Below are positions 27,257-36,740 of a stretch of 64,000 nt of DNA, piece by piece. A model generated the notes under the pieces. That model saw only the letters and a list, made by a program, of their open reading frames with translations, was not told the DNA's origin and ran no database searches. Position 1 is the stretch's first letter. Each line of letters starts with the position of its first letter. The DNA is taken from assembly GCA_947643615.1 (NCBI GenBank), contig CANRWO010000009.1, positions 28,605-92,604 on the forward strand, written 5' to 3'. This DNA is from an uncultured Lachnospiraceae bacterium (GTDB lineage: Bacteria; Bacillota; Clostridia; Lachnospirales; Lachnospiraceae). The position numbers were made by a program, and so were the translations under genes.

Positions 27257-28123
27257 ATGGCGAACAATAACGGGCAACAGTTGAAAAAAGGGATGAATAT
27301 CCATGTCAGGAGAACATTGGCCTATATTGTGTTGGCAATCATATCTTTTCTCTGCCTATGCTGGTTTTATATCCTGGTTATAAACGCCACCAGATCCCAT
27401 GCAGACCTGCAAAGAGGCTTTACGCCGATTCCCAGCAGTTTTCTGGCAAAGAACATGAACGGAGTGCTGCACGGCACGCTGCCGGTATTTTACGGGTTGA
27501 TGAACAGCCTGATCGTTTCTTCACTGAGCGCAGTGCTGTGCACTTATTTTTCCGCTATGACGGCTTATGCCATCCATGCTTATCATTTTAAGATGAAGAG
27601 ATTCATGTTCACTTTTATCTTGATGATTATGATGATACCAACGCAGGTAACGGCTCTGGGATTTGTACAGCTGATCGACAAAATGCATCTGAGGGATTCG
27701 TTGATTCCGTTGATCGTGCCGGCCATTGCCGCACCTATTACCTTTTTTTACATGAAACAATATATGGAGAGTGCGTTGCCTCTGGCCATTGTGGAATCGG
27801 CGAGGATTGACGGGGCGGGAGAGTTTAAGACCTTCAACACTATTGTGATCCCGATGATGAAACCTGCTATTGCGGTACAGGCAATTTTTACCTTTGTGTC
27901 CAGCTGGAATAATTACTTTACTCCGGCGCTGATATTGAACTCCGATAAGAGAAAGACCCTGCCCATACTGATCGCACAGCTGCGGAGTGCGGATTTCCTG
28001 AAATTCGATATGGGGCAGGTGTATGTAATGGTGGCTTTTTCCATACTTCCCGTTGTAGTGATCTACCTGCTTCTTTCCAAGTTCATCGTCCAGGGCGTGG
28101 CCATGGGCAGTGTGAAAGGTTAA
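27257..28123 (+). CDS. Sugar ABC transporter permease (MalG/UgpE type)
   Basis: The 288-residue second permease, with six hydrophobic helices and the EAA loop ESARIDGAGEFKTFNTIVIPMMKP. It follows the first permease with a 2-bp gap. No ATP-binding subunit is encoded in the cluster, which is usual for CUT1 systems in this group that share one MsmK/MsiK-like ATPase encoded elsewhere. The stop codon lies within a 12-bp palindrome and just before a strong terminator. Confidence 0.9.
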   Translation: MANNNGQQLKKGMNIHVRRTLAYIVLAIISFLCLCWFYILVINATRSHADLQRGFTPIPSSFLAKNMNGVLHGTLPVFYGLMNSLIVSSLSAVLCTYFSAMTAYAIHAYHFKMKRFMFTFILMIMMIPTQVTALGFVQLIDKMHLRDSLIPLIVPAIAAPITFFYMKQYMESALPLAIVESARIDGAGEFKTFNTIVIPMMKPAIAVQAIFTFVSSWNNYFTPALILNSDKRKTLPILIAQLRSADFLKFDMGQVYVMVAFSILPVVVIYLLLSKFIVQGVAMGSVKG

Positions 28124-28131
28124 ACGTTTAA
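28120..28131. promoter_or_regulatory. Palindrome TTAAACGTTTAA at the end of the ABC operon
   Basis: A perfect 12-bp palindrome overlapping the stop codon. Its core AAACGTTTAA is shared with LacI operator candidate 1. It may be chance or a third repressor site. Confidence 0.3.
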
Positions 28132-28166
28132 AGGAAGAGGATGTGTGTTACACGTCCTCTTCCTTT
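28130..28166 (+). terminator. Terminator after the sugar ABC operon
   Basis: AAAGGAAGAGGA pairs perfectly with TCCTCTTCCTTT, and the pairing continues inward to a 3-nt loop, giving a stem of about 17 bp followed by a T-containing stretch. Confidence 0.8.
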
Positions 28167-28304
28167 AAGCATTCTTTGCCGGGTACCTTTGCGGTATTGT
28201 CGTAGATTTTGGAAATTCCGGATAAAAACCTTTTGTCAGGCTTTGGTGTAACCAGGCTAACATGTTTATTTTTACATATACAAAAAATCGATTATAAATA
28301 AATG

Positions 28305-28333
28305 TAGTCAATATTTCAGAACAGTGCTATAAT
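28305..28333 (+). promoter_or_regulatory. Promoter of the chemoreceptor gene
   Basis: TAGTCA and consensus TATAAT are 17 bp apart, about 95 bp before the chemoreceptor start. The rest of the 300-bp gap to the ABC operon is AT-rich and shows no gene. Confidence 0.55.
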
Positions 28334-28429
28334 AATTTTATAAAAAATATGGTGCTTCGGAGATATACATAATATGGATATGTCATTGCTTGAAAAATTT
28401 CTATGAGGTTGCCAGGAACGGGGGCATTT

Positions 28430-30463
28430 ATGCAAAATGAAAACAGTAACAGGCCATCACCTACTCCGAAAGGAGGAAAACAGGGCGGCGGGTTTGTCAG
28501 TATCGAGAAAAAGATATCTTCCAGCTTTGCCAGGACCATCGTGGTCTGTTGTATCGTCTTAGGGATTATCACCTCTATATTAAGTTATAATTCTTCTATA
28601 AACGCTGTTTCACAGACTATTAACAACACTTCTGACGTAGCGGCATATTATGTATCCGCGGCACTCCAGCAATACATTGCAATTGCATATGAGACAGGGA
28701 GCATAGCGCGACTTGCAGACCCTGGCCTGCCGGTGGAAGAGAAGGCGGCTATCCTGAACCAGAGGATTGAGGACCATGGTTTTGAGAGAGGATTTCTTAT
28801 AGACAGCAACGGTATTGATGTCATCACAGGCACGGACTTTTCGGACCGGAAATTTTTCACCGAAGTTATGAATGGCAATACTTATATATCTACGCCTGCA
28901 TACAGCGAAGTTACGAAATCGGTGTCCTATGCGGTTTCCGCACCCCTGTGGGAGGGCGGCGTTCCCGGTACGACGCCGGTGGGCGCCATAGTCTATGTCC
29001 CTAACGGGGAATCCCTGAACGATATCATGCGCTCCATCAAAGTAGGGGAGGGCGGTACTGCATTTATGCTTGACGCCAACGGCATCACCATTGCAGACCT
29101 GGATTCTTCGCTCGTAGGCGTGGAGGACAGCGTTGCCCTGGGGGATACCAATCCCAGGCTCCGAAAGTACAGCGAGATCTGTAAGCGCATGGTCACAGGG
29201 GAGGCAGGTACGGGAACCTACTCCTACGGAGGGGTAACAAAGGTAGTTGCCTATTCGCCGGTTCCCGGGACGGACGGCTGGAGTATCGGCGTGGCGGCAG
29301 TTCGGAACGAGTTTCTTGGAATGTTTTATCTTTCGCTGGGACTTACCGTCATCGTTGTCATCGCGTTTACGGTGTACGGCATCCGGAGCGGGGTGAGCCT
29401 GGGACGGAAGGTTGTGCAGCCTATCACGGTAGTGGTAAAGCGCCTTGAACTTTTGGCAGAGGGGGATCTCCATACCGAGACACCAGTGCCGGAGGTGAAT
29501 GACGAGACGGCCACGCTGATGAACAGCCTTGCTCAGACAGTCCAGGATCTGAAAAACGTGATAAACGATATCGATGCCCATCTGGCGGAATTGTCGGAAG
29601 GCAATTTCCTGATTGCAATTGAGGATGACTACAAGGGCGACTTTGCAGAGATCAGCCGCTCCTTCCGGGGAATCGTGGCATCCCTGAGTACCGCCATGCG
29701 GGATATTGACAACAACGCGAAGAATGTCCAGAGAGGCGCGGAGGATTTGGCGGGCGCCGCAACGCAGCTGGCAGAAGGGGCCACTGACCAGGCCAGCGCC
29801 GTGGAAGAGCTGACGGCAACCATTGCGGAGATTTCCGAGAAGATTCGCATCAATGCGGAAAATGCAGAAAAGACTAGAGGAATCGTCTCGGAGATGAATA
29901 ACAGGGTGATGGAAAGCAACGATCAAATGAAAAACAATACGGACGCCATGGAGAAGATCAGGGTGGCTTCCGACAAAATCGCGGCTATTATCAGCAGCAT
30001 TGAAGATATCGCCGACCAGACAGCCCTGCTGGCGCTGAATGCCTCCATTGAGGCTGCAAGGGCCGGCGAACATGGAAAAGGGTTCGGAGTGGTAGCCACA
30101 CAGGTTGGTGCGTTAGCAGACCAGAGTTCGGAAGCCGCAAGGAACACAAAGGATCTGATCCAGAATGCCATTGCCGCGGTGGATGAGGGCATCCAGTTTG
30201 CAAATTCTACAGCAAATTCCCTGATTTCCGTGGTTGAAAACGCCACCATCGTAAATAAATCGATGGAAGAGATCGCCACCGCATCCGATGATCAGGCAGT
30301 AGCGGCGGCCCAGGTTTCGGAAGGAATCCAGCAGATTGCCGAGGTTGTGGAATCCAATTCCGCGACTTCGGAGGAAAGCGCCGCAGCATCCGAAGAATTG
30401 TCCAGGCAGGCAGACTTGCTGAAGGAGTTGGTGGGCAGGTTCCAATATGAAAGAGAAAGCTGA
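28430..30463 (+). CDS. Methyl-accepting chemotaxis protein with dCache-type sensor
   Basis: A 677-residue receptor. A cytoplasmic Pro/Gly-rich N-terminus precedes transmembrane helix 1 ([15 protein letters not shown]), an extracellular dCache-like domain of about 240 residues ([46 protein letters not shown]), transmembrane helix 2 ([20 protein letters not shown]), a HAMP linker and a signalling domain with the hairpin tip [20 protein letters not shown]. It would signal to CheA/CheW, which are not in the window. The ATG at 28403 is possible, but 28430 has a better SD (AGGAACGGGGG). It lies next to the sugar operon; any shared ligand is inference. Confidence 0.9.
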   Translation: MQNENSNRPSPTPKGGKQGGGFVSIEKKISSSFARTIVVCCIVLGIITSILSYNSSINAVSQTINNTSDVAAYYVSAALQQYIAIAYETGSIARLADPGLPVEEKAAILNQRIEDHGFERGFLIDSNGIDVITGTDFSDRKFFTEVMNGNTYISTPAYSEVTKSVSYAVSAPLWEGGVPGTTPVGAIVYVPNGESLNDIMRSIKVGEGGTAFMLDANGITIADLDSSLVGVEDSVALGDTNPRLRKYSEICKRMVTGEAGTGTYSYGGVTKVVAYSPVPGTDGWSIGVAAVRNEFLGMFYLSLGLTVIVVIAFTVYGIRSGVSLGRKVVQPITVVVKRLELLAEGDLHTETPVPEVNDETATLMNSLAQTVQDLKNVINDIDAHLAELSEGNFLIAIEDDYKGDFAEISRSFRGIVASLSTAMRDIDNNAKNVQRGAEDLAGAATQLAEGATDQASAVEELTATIAEISEKIRINAENAEKTRGIVSEMNNRVMESNDQMKNNTDAMEKIRVASDKIAAIISSIEDIADQTALLALNASIEAARAGEHGKGFGVVATQVGALADQSSEAARNTKDLIQNAIAAVDEGIQFANSTANSLISVVENATIVNKSMEEIATASDDQAVAAAQVSEGIQQIAEVVESNSATSEESAAASEELSRQADLLKELVGRFQYERES

Positions 30464-30516
30464 TATGAAAATTTTAGATTGTATTTGCACTTGTCCTGTT
30501 ATCCGGCCATACAGGG

Positions 30517-30545
30517 TTGACTTTTCTATATCGGCAAGGGATAAT
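30517..30545 (+). promoter_or_regulatory. Promoter of the LRR surface protein gene
   Basis: TTGACT and GATAAT are separated by 17 bp, about 90 bp before the start codon. Confidence 0.6.
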
Positions 30546-30636
30546 TTTGAAAGGATTATGATGCAGTAGCTGCATGAGTTTGTGCTCGTAGATGAGTCTA
30601 TTGAAAAAGGTAAAATGGAAAGGGAGAGCTTTGGAA

Positions 30637-33018
30637 ATGCAAAAGAGTCTTAAGAAACTTCTCTGCTGGCTGATGGCGGCAATGCTTTGCGCTGAGGCAG
30701 GGACCCCGACGGTGCGGGCGGAGGCGGCTGCCGTGGGGGAGACCTTTCAGGAAGACACGCTCCAATATACGGTGGATGAAACAAATGCCGTTACGGGTAT
30801 TGGCAGGGTTACCTGCACAGGGCCAAAGGACGGCTTGACCGAGATCCATGTCCCGGCTTCGGTGACCCATGACGGTGTGGAATATGAGGTTTGGCGTATC
30901 GGCAAAAATGCCTTTGGGGAAATAAACAAACATAATTCCCTGGCTACGGTAACCATAGCGGAAGGCGTGACGGTAATAGAGGAGAGGGCTTTCCAGAGTT
31001 GTGAAAGACTGGTAAGCATATCCCTGCCGGAAAGCCTTACGGAAATAGGGGAGGCTGCATTTCATGGCTGTCTTGATTTGCCAAGCATAAGCCTGCCGGG
31101 AGGAATTACTGAGATTAAGGACTCTACATTTATGAACTGCCATAGCTTAACCAAAGTCGATATTCCGGACGGGGTTAGGCATATCGGAGTTGCGGCGTTT
31201 ATGAATGGTAGAAGATTGGAGAATATACAATTACCGGGGTCTCTTGAGTCGATTGGTGAGAGTGCGTTTGCCGGCTGTGAGGCTTTGGCTGAGGGAATAA
31301 CGATTCCACAGAAGGTTCCAGTGATTTCATTGCTGACATTCGGATCATGCGAGAGTTTGCCGGAGATAACCCTCTGGGACACTACAAAAATCCAGGGACA
31401 GGGTGTATTCTCTGATTGCATAAAGCTGGGGACCTTAAAGATTGTTGTGACCAGTGACCCGCCGGTCCCTCTGGTGGTGGCTGACCCTGACGACTGCTTT
31501 GAGGGGTGCCCCACAGACCGCAGGCTGGTATTTTTGGACGGGAACGGGGCCGAGCTTAGGGGGGGTGCATTGGCAGCGGCACAGGAGGCTTACCGGGCTG
31601 TGGACGACGGGGACCCCACGGACGGCCTGTGGTATGGCTGGAAGATAGGCGAGACCCCTGCCCGCCCTTATGCCGTAACCATTAAGGTGAATAAGGATAA
31701 CCAGCCATGGCCGGACTCCGGCAAGGTGTTCCAGCTGTCCCGGGACGGCGGGAACACGTACATAACCGACCTGGCCAAGGTTGGGGACGGGACATACCGC
31801 ATTTATGAAATTACGGGGACGGGGCCGCTGGATACCGGCGTTGACATCACTGTAAACGGGAAGGATGCGGAAGCAACGGTGGATTACTATACAGTGGGTT
31901 TCTACGACGGGGACACCCTGTATGGCATGGATACCCCGCAGCATCCCCAGGTCGTGCTGAAGGGCGGCAGGGCGGTAAGGCCTGCGGACCCCGAGAAAAA
32001 GGGTTTTATATTCAAGGACTGGGTGACGGCGAAGGACGGGGATGTGCCCTTTGACTTCCCCACTGCCGGCATTACTGCCCCCACAAGCGTATATGCGGCC
32101 TGGGAGAAGGACGCAGCCATCGTTTACCATATTACCGCGTCGGCCGGTGAGGGAGGCAGCATATCCCCAGAGGGGGCTGTGGAGGTATATGGGGGTGGGG
32201 ACCAACCCTTCACCATTACACCCCAGGAGGGTTACAAGATCAAGGAAGTGCTGGTGGACGGCCAACCCCAGGGAGCCATAACATCCTATACATTTACCAA
32301 TGTCACGGAAGACCATACTATTTCCGTCTCGTTCCAAAAGAAAGAGGATCCCGGTGACACAGAAAACCCTGGTGAAGGAGAGCCGGGCGATACGGAGAAG
32401 CCTGGTGAAGGGGACCCAGACGATACGGAGAAGCCGGGAGAAGGGGACCCTGGCGATACGGAGAACCCCGGTGAAGGGGACCCCGGTGACACAGAGAACC
32501 CCGGTGAAGGGGACCCCGGTGACACAGAGAACCCCGGTGAAGGGGATCCGGATGACCCCGATGGCCCAGGCGCAGGAGAAACGCCTGGAGGGACTGACAC
32601 CCCCGGGGACAGCCAGGAGGATGAAGGCGCGGGAACCCCTGGGGAAGAGGACCAAACGGACGATGATGACGGAAATACCGGTACAGCCTCCGGAGGAAGC
32701 GGCCATACAGGGAGGCCGGGGGACCCCGGCGCCGCCAAGGAGCCGAAGACCGGTGACGGGGCTCCTGTGGGAGTATATGCCACGGTGGCCATGGTATCCG
32801 GCCTGCTCTACACACAGCTGTATTTTGCCGGGAAAAAGGGAATGACAAAGGCACGTAAGAGTGAGCTGGTCTCAGCCATTGCGGGATGGGCGAAAAAGGG
32901 AGGAAAGTGCCGCAGGTATGCGGCTCTGGCAGCCATCTTTTTCATCCTGGTGTACTACCACAGCATCGGGAAGTGCACTGAGGCGGAATTTGGGGAAAAT
33001 ATGCAGGCTGTCAAATAA
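30637..33018 (+). CDS. BspA-like leucine-rich-repeat surface protein with PKTGD sorting motif
   Basis: A 793-residue secreted protein. A signal peptide (residues 1-29) is followed by BspA/LRR_5 repeats to about 290 (EGVTVIEERAFQSCERLVSISLPESL and relatives), then a Listeria-Bacteroides-type repeat (DTLYGMDTP...GYPFKDW-like) and an InlB-B/YHITASAGEGGSISP domain near 495-568. Next come six 11-residue GDTENPGEGDP repeats and a disordered Asp/Gly-rich stretch. The C-terminus has PKTGD at about residue 703, a hydrophobic helix, a basic KKGMTKARK segment and then a second hydrophobic helix (AALAAIFFILVYYHSIG). PKTGD is a non-LPXTG sortase-type signal common in Lachnospiraceae. Likely adhesin. A longer start at 30592 lacks a good SD. 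Confidence 0.8.
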   Translation: MQKSLKKLLCWLMAAMLCAEAGTPTVRAEAAAVGETFQEDTLQYTVDETNAVTGIGRVTCTGPKDGLTEIHVPASVTHDGVEYEVWRIGKNAFGEINKHNSLATVTIAEGVTVIEERAFQSCERLVSISLPESLTEIGEAAFHGCLDLPSISLPGGITEIKDSTFMNCHSLTKVDIPDGVRHIGVAAFMNGRRLENIQLPGSLESIGESAFAGCEALAEGITIPQKVPVISLLTFGSCESLPEITLWDTTKIQGQGVFSDCIKLGTLKIVVTSDPPVPLVVADPDDCFEGCPTDRRLVFLDGNGAELRGGALAAAQEAYRAVDDGDPTDGLWYGWKIGETPARPYAVTIKVNKDNQPWPDSGKVFQLSRDGGNTYITDLAKVGDGTYRIYEITGTGPLDTGVDITVNGKDAEATVDYYTVGFYDGDTLYGMDTPQHPQVVLKGGRAVRPADPEKKGFIFKDWVTAKDGDVPFDFPTAGITAPTSVYAAWEKDAAIVYHITASAGEGGSISPEGAVEVYGGGDQPFTITPQEGYKIKEVLVDGQPQGAITSYTFTNVTEDHTISVSFQKKEDPGDTENPGEGEPGDTEKPGEGDPDDTEKPGEGDPGDTENPGEGDPGDTENPGEGDPGDTENPGEGDPDDPDGPGAGETPGGTDTPGDSQEDEGAGTPGEEDQTDDDDGNTGTASGGSGHTGRPGDPGAAKEPKTGDGAPVGVYATVAMVSGLLYTQLYFAGKKGMTKARKSELVSAIAGWAKKGGKCRRYAALAAIFFILVYYHSIGKCTEAEFGENMQAVK
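32353..32550 (+). repeat. 33-bp coding repeat in the LRR surface protein
   Basis: Six consecutive 33-bp units encode 11-residue repeats of the type GDTENPGEGDP, with three identical at protein level. They form an acidic, proline-spaced stalk before the membrane-proximal region. Confidence 0.9.
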
Positions 33019-33045
33019 ATGACCTATCATGCCGAAATCAAAAAA

Positions 33046-33073
33046 GGGCCACCTCAAATCGGGGTGGCCTGTT
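33046..33073. terminator. Terminator after the LRR surface protein gene
   Basis: GGCCACC and GGTGGCC form a 7-bp stem with a 9-nt loop. An A-run precedes and TGTTT follows, so it could work in either direction. Confidence 0.65.
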
Positions 33074-33176
33074 TGGCAGTCAGGCTGTGCCGATAGTCCC
33101 TCCTCCGCCTTGCAGACTGAAAATTCATTCTGCGCTATTTTTATCTCTGACAAGTGTTTTATTTTCAAAAATAATA

Positions 33177-33185
33177 TGGTATACT
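33177..33185 (+). promoter_or_regulatory. Extended -10 promoter of hisD
   Basis: TGG followed by TATACT gives an extended -10 element about 113 bp before hisD; the -35 is poor. A palindrome TGTAC-ATA-GTACA lies downstream at about 33228-33240 and could be an operator for a histidine regulator. Confidence 0.5.
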
Positions 33186-33297
33186 GGAACGAATCATTTT
33201 GGCAAAATAAAAACGAAAACAGTATTTGTGTACATAGTACATTTACATATGCAAATAAGGATCAAACCGGATTTTACAGAAAGGAAGGTATCAGAAA

Positions 33298-34596
33298 ATG
33301 AGGATTATTGCTTTGACAAACGAGGCAAAAAAAGATATCCTTGATAATCTGCTCAAGAGAAGCCCTAACAATTATGCGGAGTATGAAGCTACCGTAAATC
33401 AGATTATATCCGATGTACGCACCCGGCGGGACGAGGCGGTTTTTGACTATACGCTGAAATTTGATAAGTTTGCGCTGGACGCCCATAATATCAAAGTGAC
33501 CAAAGAGGAAATGAAAGAAGCATATGAGAAGTTAGATGCCGGCCTGGTGGGCACCATCAAAAGGGCCGCGGAAAATATCCGTACCTTCCATATGAAGCAG
33601 CTGCGCAACAGTTGGTTTGATACCGGGTCTGACGGCAGCATCCTGGGCATGAAGATTACCCCCATTGCCAGAGCCGGCGTCTATGTGCCCGGCGGAAAGG
33701 CGGCATACCCTTCCAGCGTTCTCATGAATGTGATTCCCGCGAAGGTAGCGGGCGTTGACAATATCATTATCACTACGCCTCCCGGGACTGACGGCAAAGT
33801 CAATCCGGGAACCCTGGTTGCCGCAGACATTGCAGGAGTGGATACCATATATAAAGTAGGCGGGGCACAGGCAATTGCCGCCATGGCATTCGGCACGGAA
33901 TCAATTCCCAAAGTGGATAAAGTGACAGGCCCCGGCAATATTTTTGTGGCGCTGGCGAAAAAGGCAGTTTACGGATATGTCAGCATCGACTCCATTGCCG
34001 GGCCCAGCGAGATATTGGTGCTTGCGGATGAAACGGCAAACCCCCGCTATGTGGCGGCAGACCTGCTTTCCCAGGCAGAGCACGACGAGATGGCCAGCGC
34101 TATTTTGATCACAACCTCGGAAGAATTGGCACAAAAAGTTTCTGACCAGGTGGATGCCTTTGTCAATGAGCTTCCCCGGAAGGCAATCATGCAAAAGTCC
34201 CTGGATAATTACGGGTATATCCTTGTGGCGGAAACGTTGGGGGATGCCATTGACGCAGTGAATGAGATTGCCTCCGAGCACCTTGAGATTTTGACGGCTA
34301 ACCCGTTTGAGGTAATGACCAGGGTGCGCAATGCAGGCGCCATATTTATGGGTGAGTATGCATCCGAGCCGCTGGGGGACTATTTTGCGGGGCCCAACCA
34401 CATACTCCCTACCAACGGAACGGCGAAGTTCTTCTCTCCCGTGAACGTGGACGATTTTATTAAAAAGACCAGCATCATCTCTTATTCCAGGGAGGCCCTT
34501 GAAAAGGTGCATGAGGATATTGAGGCTTTTGCCGAGAGCGAAGGTCTGACGGCCCACGCCAACAGCATAAAAGTCCGGTTTGAAAACGGGCAATAA
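33298..34596 (+). CDS. hisD: Histidinol dehydrogenase
   Basis: A 432-residue zinc enzyme that oxidises L-histidinol to histidine in two NAD-dependent steps. Diagnostic stretches are ARAGVYVPGGKAAYPSSVLM, VGGAQAIAAMAFGT, DKVTGPGNIFVALAKK, SIAGPSEILVLAD, SQAEHDEMASAILIT (zinc His/Gln site) and EHLEI...GPNHILPT. AAGGAAGG precedes the ATG. It is the first gene of the hisD-hisB-hisIE cluster; a 110-bp gap separates it from hisB. Confidence 0.96.
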   Translation: MRIIALTNEAKKDILDNLLKRSPNNYAEYEATVNQIISDVRTRRDEAVFDYTLKFDKFALDAHNIKVTKEEMKEAYEKLDAGLVGTIKRAAENIRTFHMKQLRNSWFDTGSDGSILGMKITPIARAGVYVPGGKAAYPSSVLMNVIPAKVAGVDNIIITTPPGTDGKVNPGTLVAADIAGVDTIYKVGGAQAIAAMAFGTESIPKVDKVTGPGNIFVALAKKAVYGYVSIDSIAGPSEILVLADETANPRYVAADLLSQAEHDEMASAILITTSEELAQKVSDQVDAFVNELPRKAIMQKSLDNYGYILVAETLGDAIDAVNEIASEHLEILTANPFEVMTRVRNAGAIFMGEYASEPLGDYFAGPNHILPTNGTAKFFSPVNVDDFIKKTSIISYSREALEKVHEDIEAFAESEGLTAHANSIKVRFENGQ

Positions 34597-34706
34597 TAAC
34601 CGTAAGAATACATAGAATCATTTTGCCGTTTGTACATAAATTTTACTGCAATGGCAGGCGCAGGGGAAATTTGGGATGGCAGCAAATAAGGGATGGAGGA
34701 TATTTT

Positions 34707-35294
34707 ATGGCACGGATGGCTACGATAAACCGGAAAACAAAAGAAACGGATATTTCCGTGACGTTGGATCTGGATGGGGCGGGGATACCGGAGGTTTCCA
34801 CCGGCATCGGTTTCTTTGACCATATGCTGGAAGGTTTCTCCAAGCATGGCTTTTTTGACCTGAAATGTATGGTAAAGGGTGACCTGAATGTGGACGGGCA
34901 CCATACGGTGGAGGATACGGGGATTGTCCTTGGCCAGGCCATTGCCAGGGCGGTGGGAGATAAGAAGGGAATCCGCAGGTATGGTTCGTTTATCCTGCCC
35001 ATGGACGATGCATTGGCGCTTTGCGCAGTGGACCTCTGCGGCAGGCCCTACCTGAATTTTGACTGTACTTTCCCTGTTGAGCGGGTTGGCGGGCTGGATA
35101 CAGAGCTTGTCAGGGAATTTTTCTACGCCATTTCTTACAGTGCCGGCATGAATTTGCATATAAAAATGCTGGACGGCATGAACGCACATCATATGATAGA
35201 AGCTATGTTTAAGGCTTTTGCAAAAGCTTTGGACCAGGCGGTTGGGACGGATCCGCGCATCCAGGATGTGCTCAGTACAAAAGGAAGCCTGTAA
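34707..35294 (+). CDS. hisB: Imidazoleglycerol-phosphate dehydratase
   Basis: A 195-residue monofunctional IGPD that converts imidazoleglycerol phosphate to imidazole-acetol phosphate. The manganese-binding motifs are present: GIGFFDHMLEGFSKHGFF, DGHHTVEDTGIVLGQA, and NAHHMIEAMFKAFAKAL near the end. No N-terminal histidinol-phosphatase domain. GGAGG lies 7 bp before the start; the longer frame starting at 34623 is rejected because the conserved N-terminus begins here. Confidence 0.96.
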   Translation: MARMATINRKTKETDISVTLDLDGAGIPEVSTGIGFFDHMLEGFSKHGFFDLKCMVKGDLNVDGHHTVEDTGIVLGQAIARAVGDKKGIRRYGSFILPMDDALALCAVDLCGRPYLNFDCTFPVERVGGLDTELVREFFYAISYSAGMNLHIKMLDGMNAHHMIEAMFKAFAKALDQAVGTDPRIQDVLSTKGSL

Positions 35295-35318
35295 GGCTGC
35301 GAAAGGTGTGATTTCCAT

Positions 35319-36605
35319 ATGATAACGAAAAAATTTGTACCCTGTATCTATTTGTACCATGAACATGCGGTAAAGAGCCTTTCCGACATTTCCATTGTGG
35401 AGACGGATCCCATACGCCTTGTGCATTCGTATAATGAAAACAACGCCGATGAATTGATCGTATTCGATATGTCGGAGGGGGATGAAGAGCATGAGGCGGC
35501 ACTTGACATGCTAAAAGAAATTTGTGAGACCGCCGAAATGGATGTAATCGGAACCGGAAATATAAAACGCATGGAGGATGTGAAGAAGCTGCTCTATGCC
35601 GGATGCAAAAAGGCGATCCTTAACTACGAAAAAGAGAGCAATATCGGTATAACCGAGGAAGTTTCGCTGAAGTTCGGCAGGGACAAAATCCTTGTAAGCT
35701 ATAATGACCCTCAGGTCATTGCCCAAAACAGGGATATGGTTGAAAAATATGCGGCGGCCATGGTTCTGATGAACCCTCACCGGATCCGGGAGACACAGGA
35801 GGTCACCGGCCTGCCTTTTTATGTCCAAATCAACCAGATCGCATTGAACAAACTGATGGAAATCCTGGCTTACGATAATGTGTGCGGTGTTACGGGAAAT
35901 ACGATCAATGATAATTGCAGGGAAATTTTATCCCTGAAGAATCTCTGCCGTGACAACGGGATACAGGTGGAGACTTTTGAGGCCGCATTTAAATGGCCTG
36001 ATTTTAAGAAAAACAGCGATGGCATGGTGCCTGTGGTGGTACAGGATTACCGTACCTTGGAAGTACTGATGGTGGCCTATATGAATGAGGAAGCCTATGA
36101 GCAGACTGTCAGTACTGGCAAGATGACTTACTTCAGCCGCAGCCGCGGCGAGCTTTGGTTAAAAGGGGCCACCAGCGGCCACTACCAGTATGTGAAGAGC
36201 CTTACTGCGGACTGTGATATGGACACTATCCTGGCAAAAGTCTCCCAGGTGGGGGCAGCATGCCATACGGGGGCAAGGAGCTGCTTCTTCCACGAGATCA
36301 CAAAAAAAGATTATGAGGAGAGTACGAATCCTTTGCAGGTCTTTGAGGAAGTTTTCGAAGTGATCAAAGACCGTAAGTTGCACCCTAAGGAAGGTTCTTA
36401 TACCAACTACCTGTTCGATAAGGGAATTGACAAGATATTAAAGAAGCTGGGGGAGGAGGCAACGGAGATTGTCATCGCCGCCAAGAATCCCAACCCCAAT
36501 GAGATTAAATATGAAATCAGCGACTTTTTATATCATATGATGGTATTGATGGCGGAGAAGGATGTAACCTGGGAGGAGATTACCACAGAGCTGGCAAACA
36601 GGTAA
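35319..36605 (+). CDS. hisIE: HisIE with N-terminal degenerate HisF-like domain
   Basis: A 428-residue fusion. The C-terminal half is standard HisI (about 234-327, with [21 protein letters not shown] and [13 protein letters not shown] for zinc and magnesium) followed by HisE (about 336-428, [25 protein letters not shown]). Together they perform the second and third steps after HisG. The first 215 residues resemble HisF/HisA barrels ([50 protein letters not shown]) but the catalytic Asp of the HisF start (C-L-D-V) is replaced by Tyr, and the second Asp site reads VSYND. It is therefore probably a non-catalytic barrel. It lies 24 bp after hisB. Confidence 0.9.
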   Translation: MITKKFVPCIYLYHEHAVKSLSDISIVETDPIRLVHSYNENNADELIVFDMSEGDEEHEAALDMLKEICETAEMDVIGTGNIKRMEDVKKLLYAGCKKAILNYEKESNIGITEEVSLKFGRDKILVSYNDPQVIAQNRDMVEKYAAAMVLMNPHRIRETQEVTGLPFYVQINQIALNKLMEILAYDNVCGVTGNTINDNCREILSLKNLCRDNGIQVETFEAAFKWPDFKKNSDGMVPVVVQDYRTLEVLMVAYMNEEAYEQTVSTGKMTYFSRSRGELWLKGATSGHYQYVKSLTADCDMDTILAKVSQVGAACHTGARSCFFHEITKKDYEESTNPLQVFEEVFEVIKDRKLHPKEGSYTNYLFDKGIDKILKKLGEEATEIVIAAKNPNPNEIKYEISDFLYHMMVLMAEKDVTWEEITTELANR

Positions 36606-36646
36606 CATACTGAGGGAAGGAAGGACAGGTTCATAGTAAAATACAA

Positions 36647-36712
36647 AGCGGCATTGAAACACTTTGAGGAATGACTATCCTTCCGCCCCTCGGCAAGTGT
36701 CTCAATGCCGCT
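36647..36712. terminator. Hairpin terminator between convergent hisIE and helD genes
   Basis: AGCGGCATTGAAACACTT pairs with AAGTGTCTCAATGCCGCT except for one A-C mismatch, enclosing a 30-nt loop. Its position between converging genes suggests termination in both directions. Confidence 0.65.
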
Positions 36713-36740
36713 ATGAAAATTCAAGCAAGTCTTAAGTTCT

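Noticed and set aside
28610..30073. Long minus-strand ORF antisense to the chemoreceptor.
   Set aside because: Composition unlike protein and no start signal; a shadow of the sense frame.
31435..32706. Minus-strand ORF antisense to the LRR surface protein.
   Set aside because: Mirror of the repetitive sense gene, no SD, no domain.
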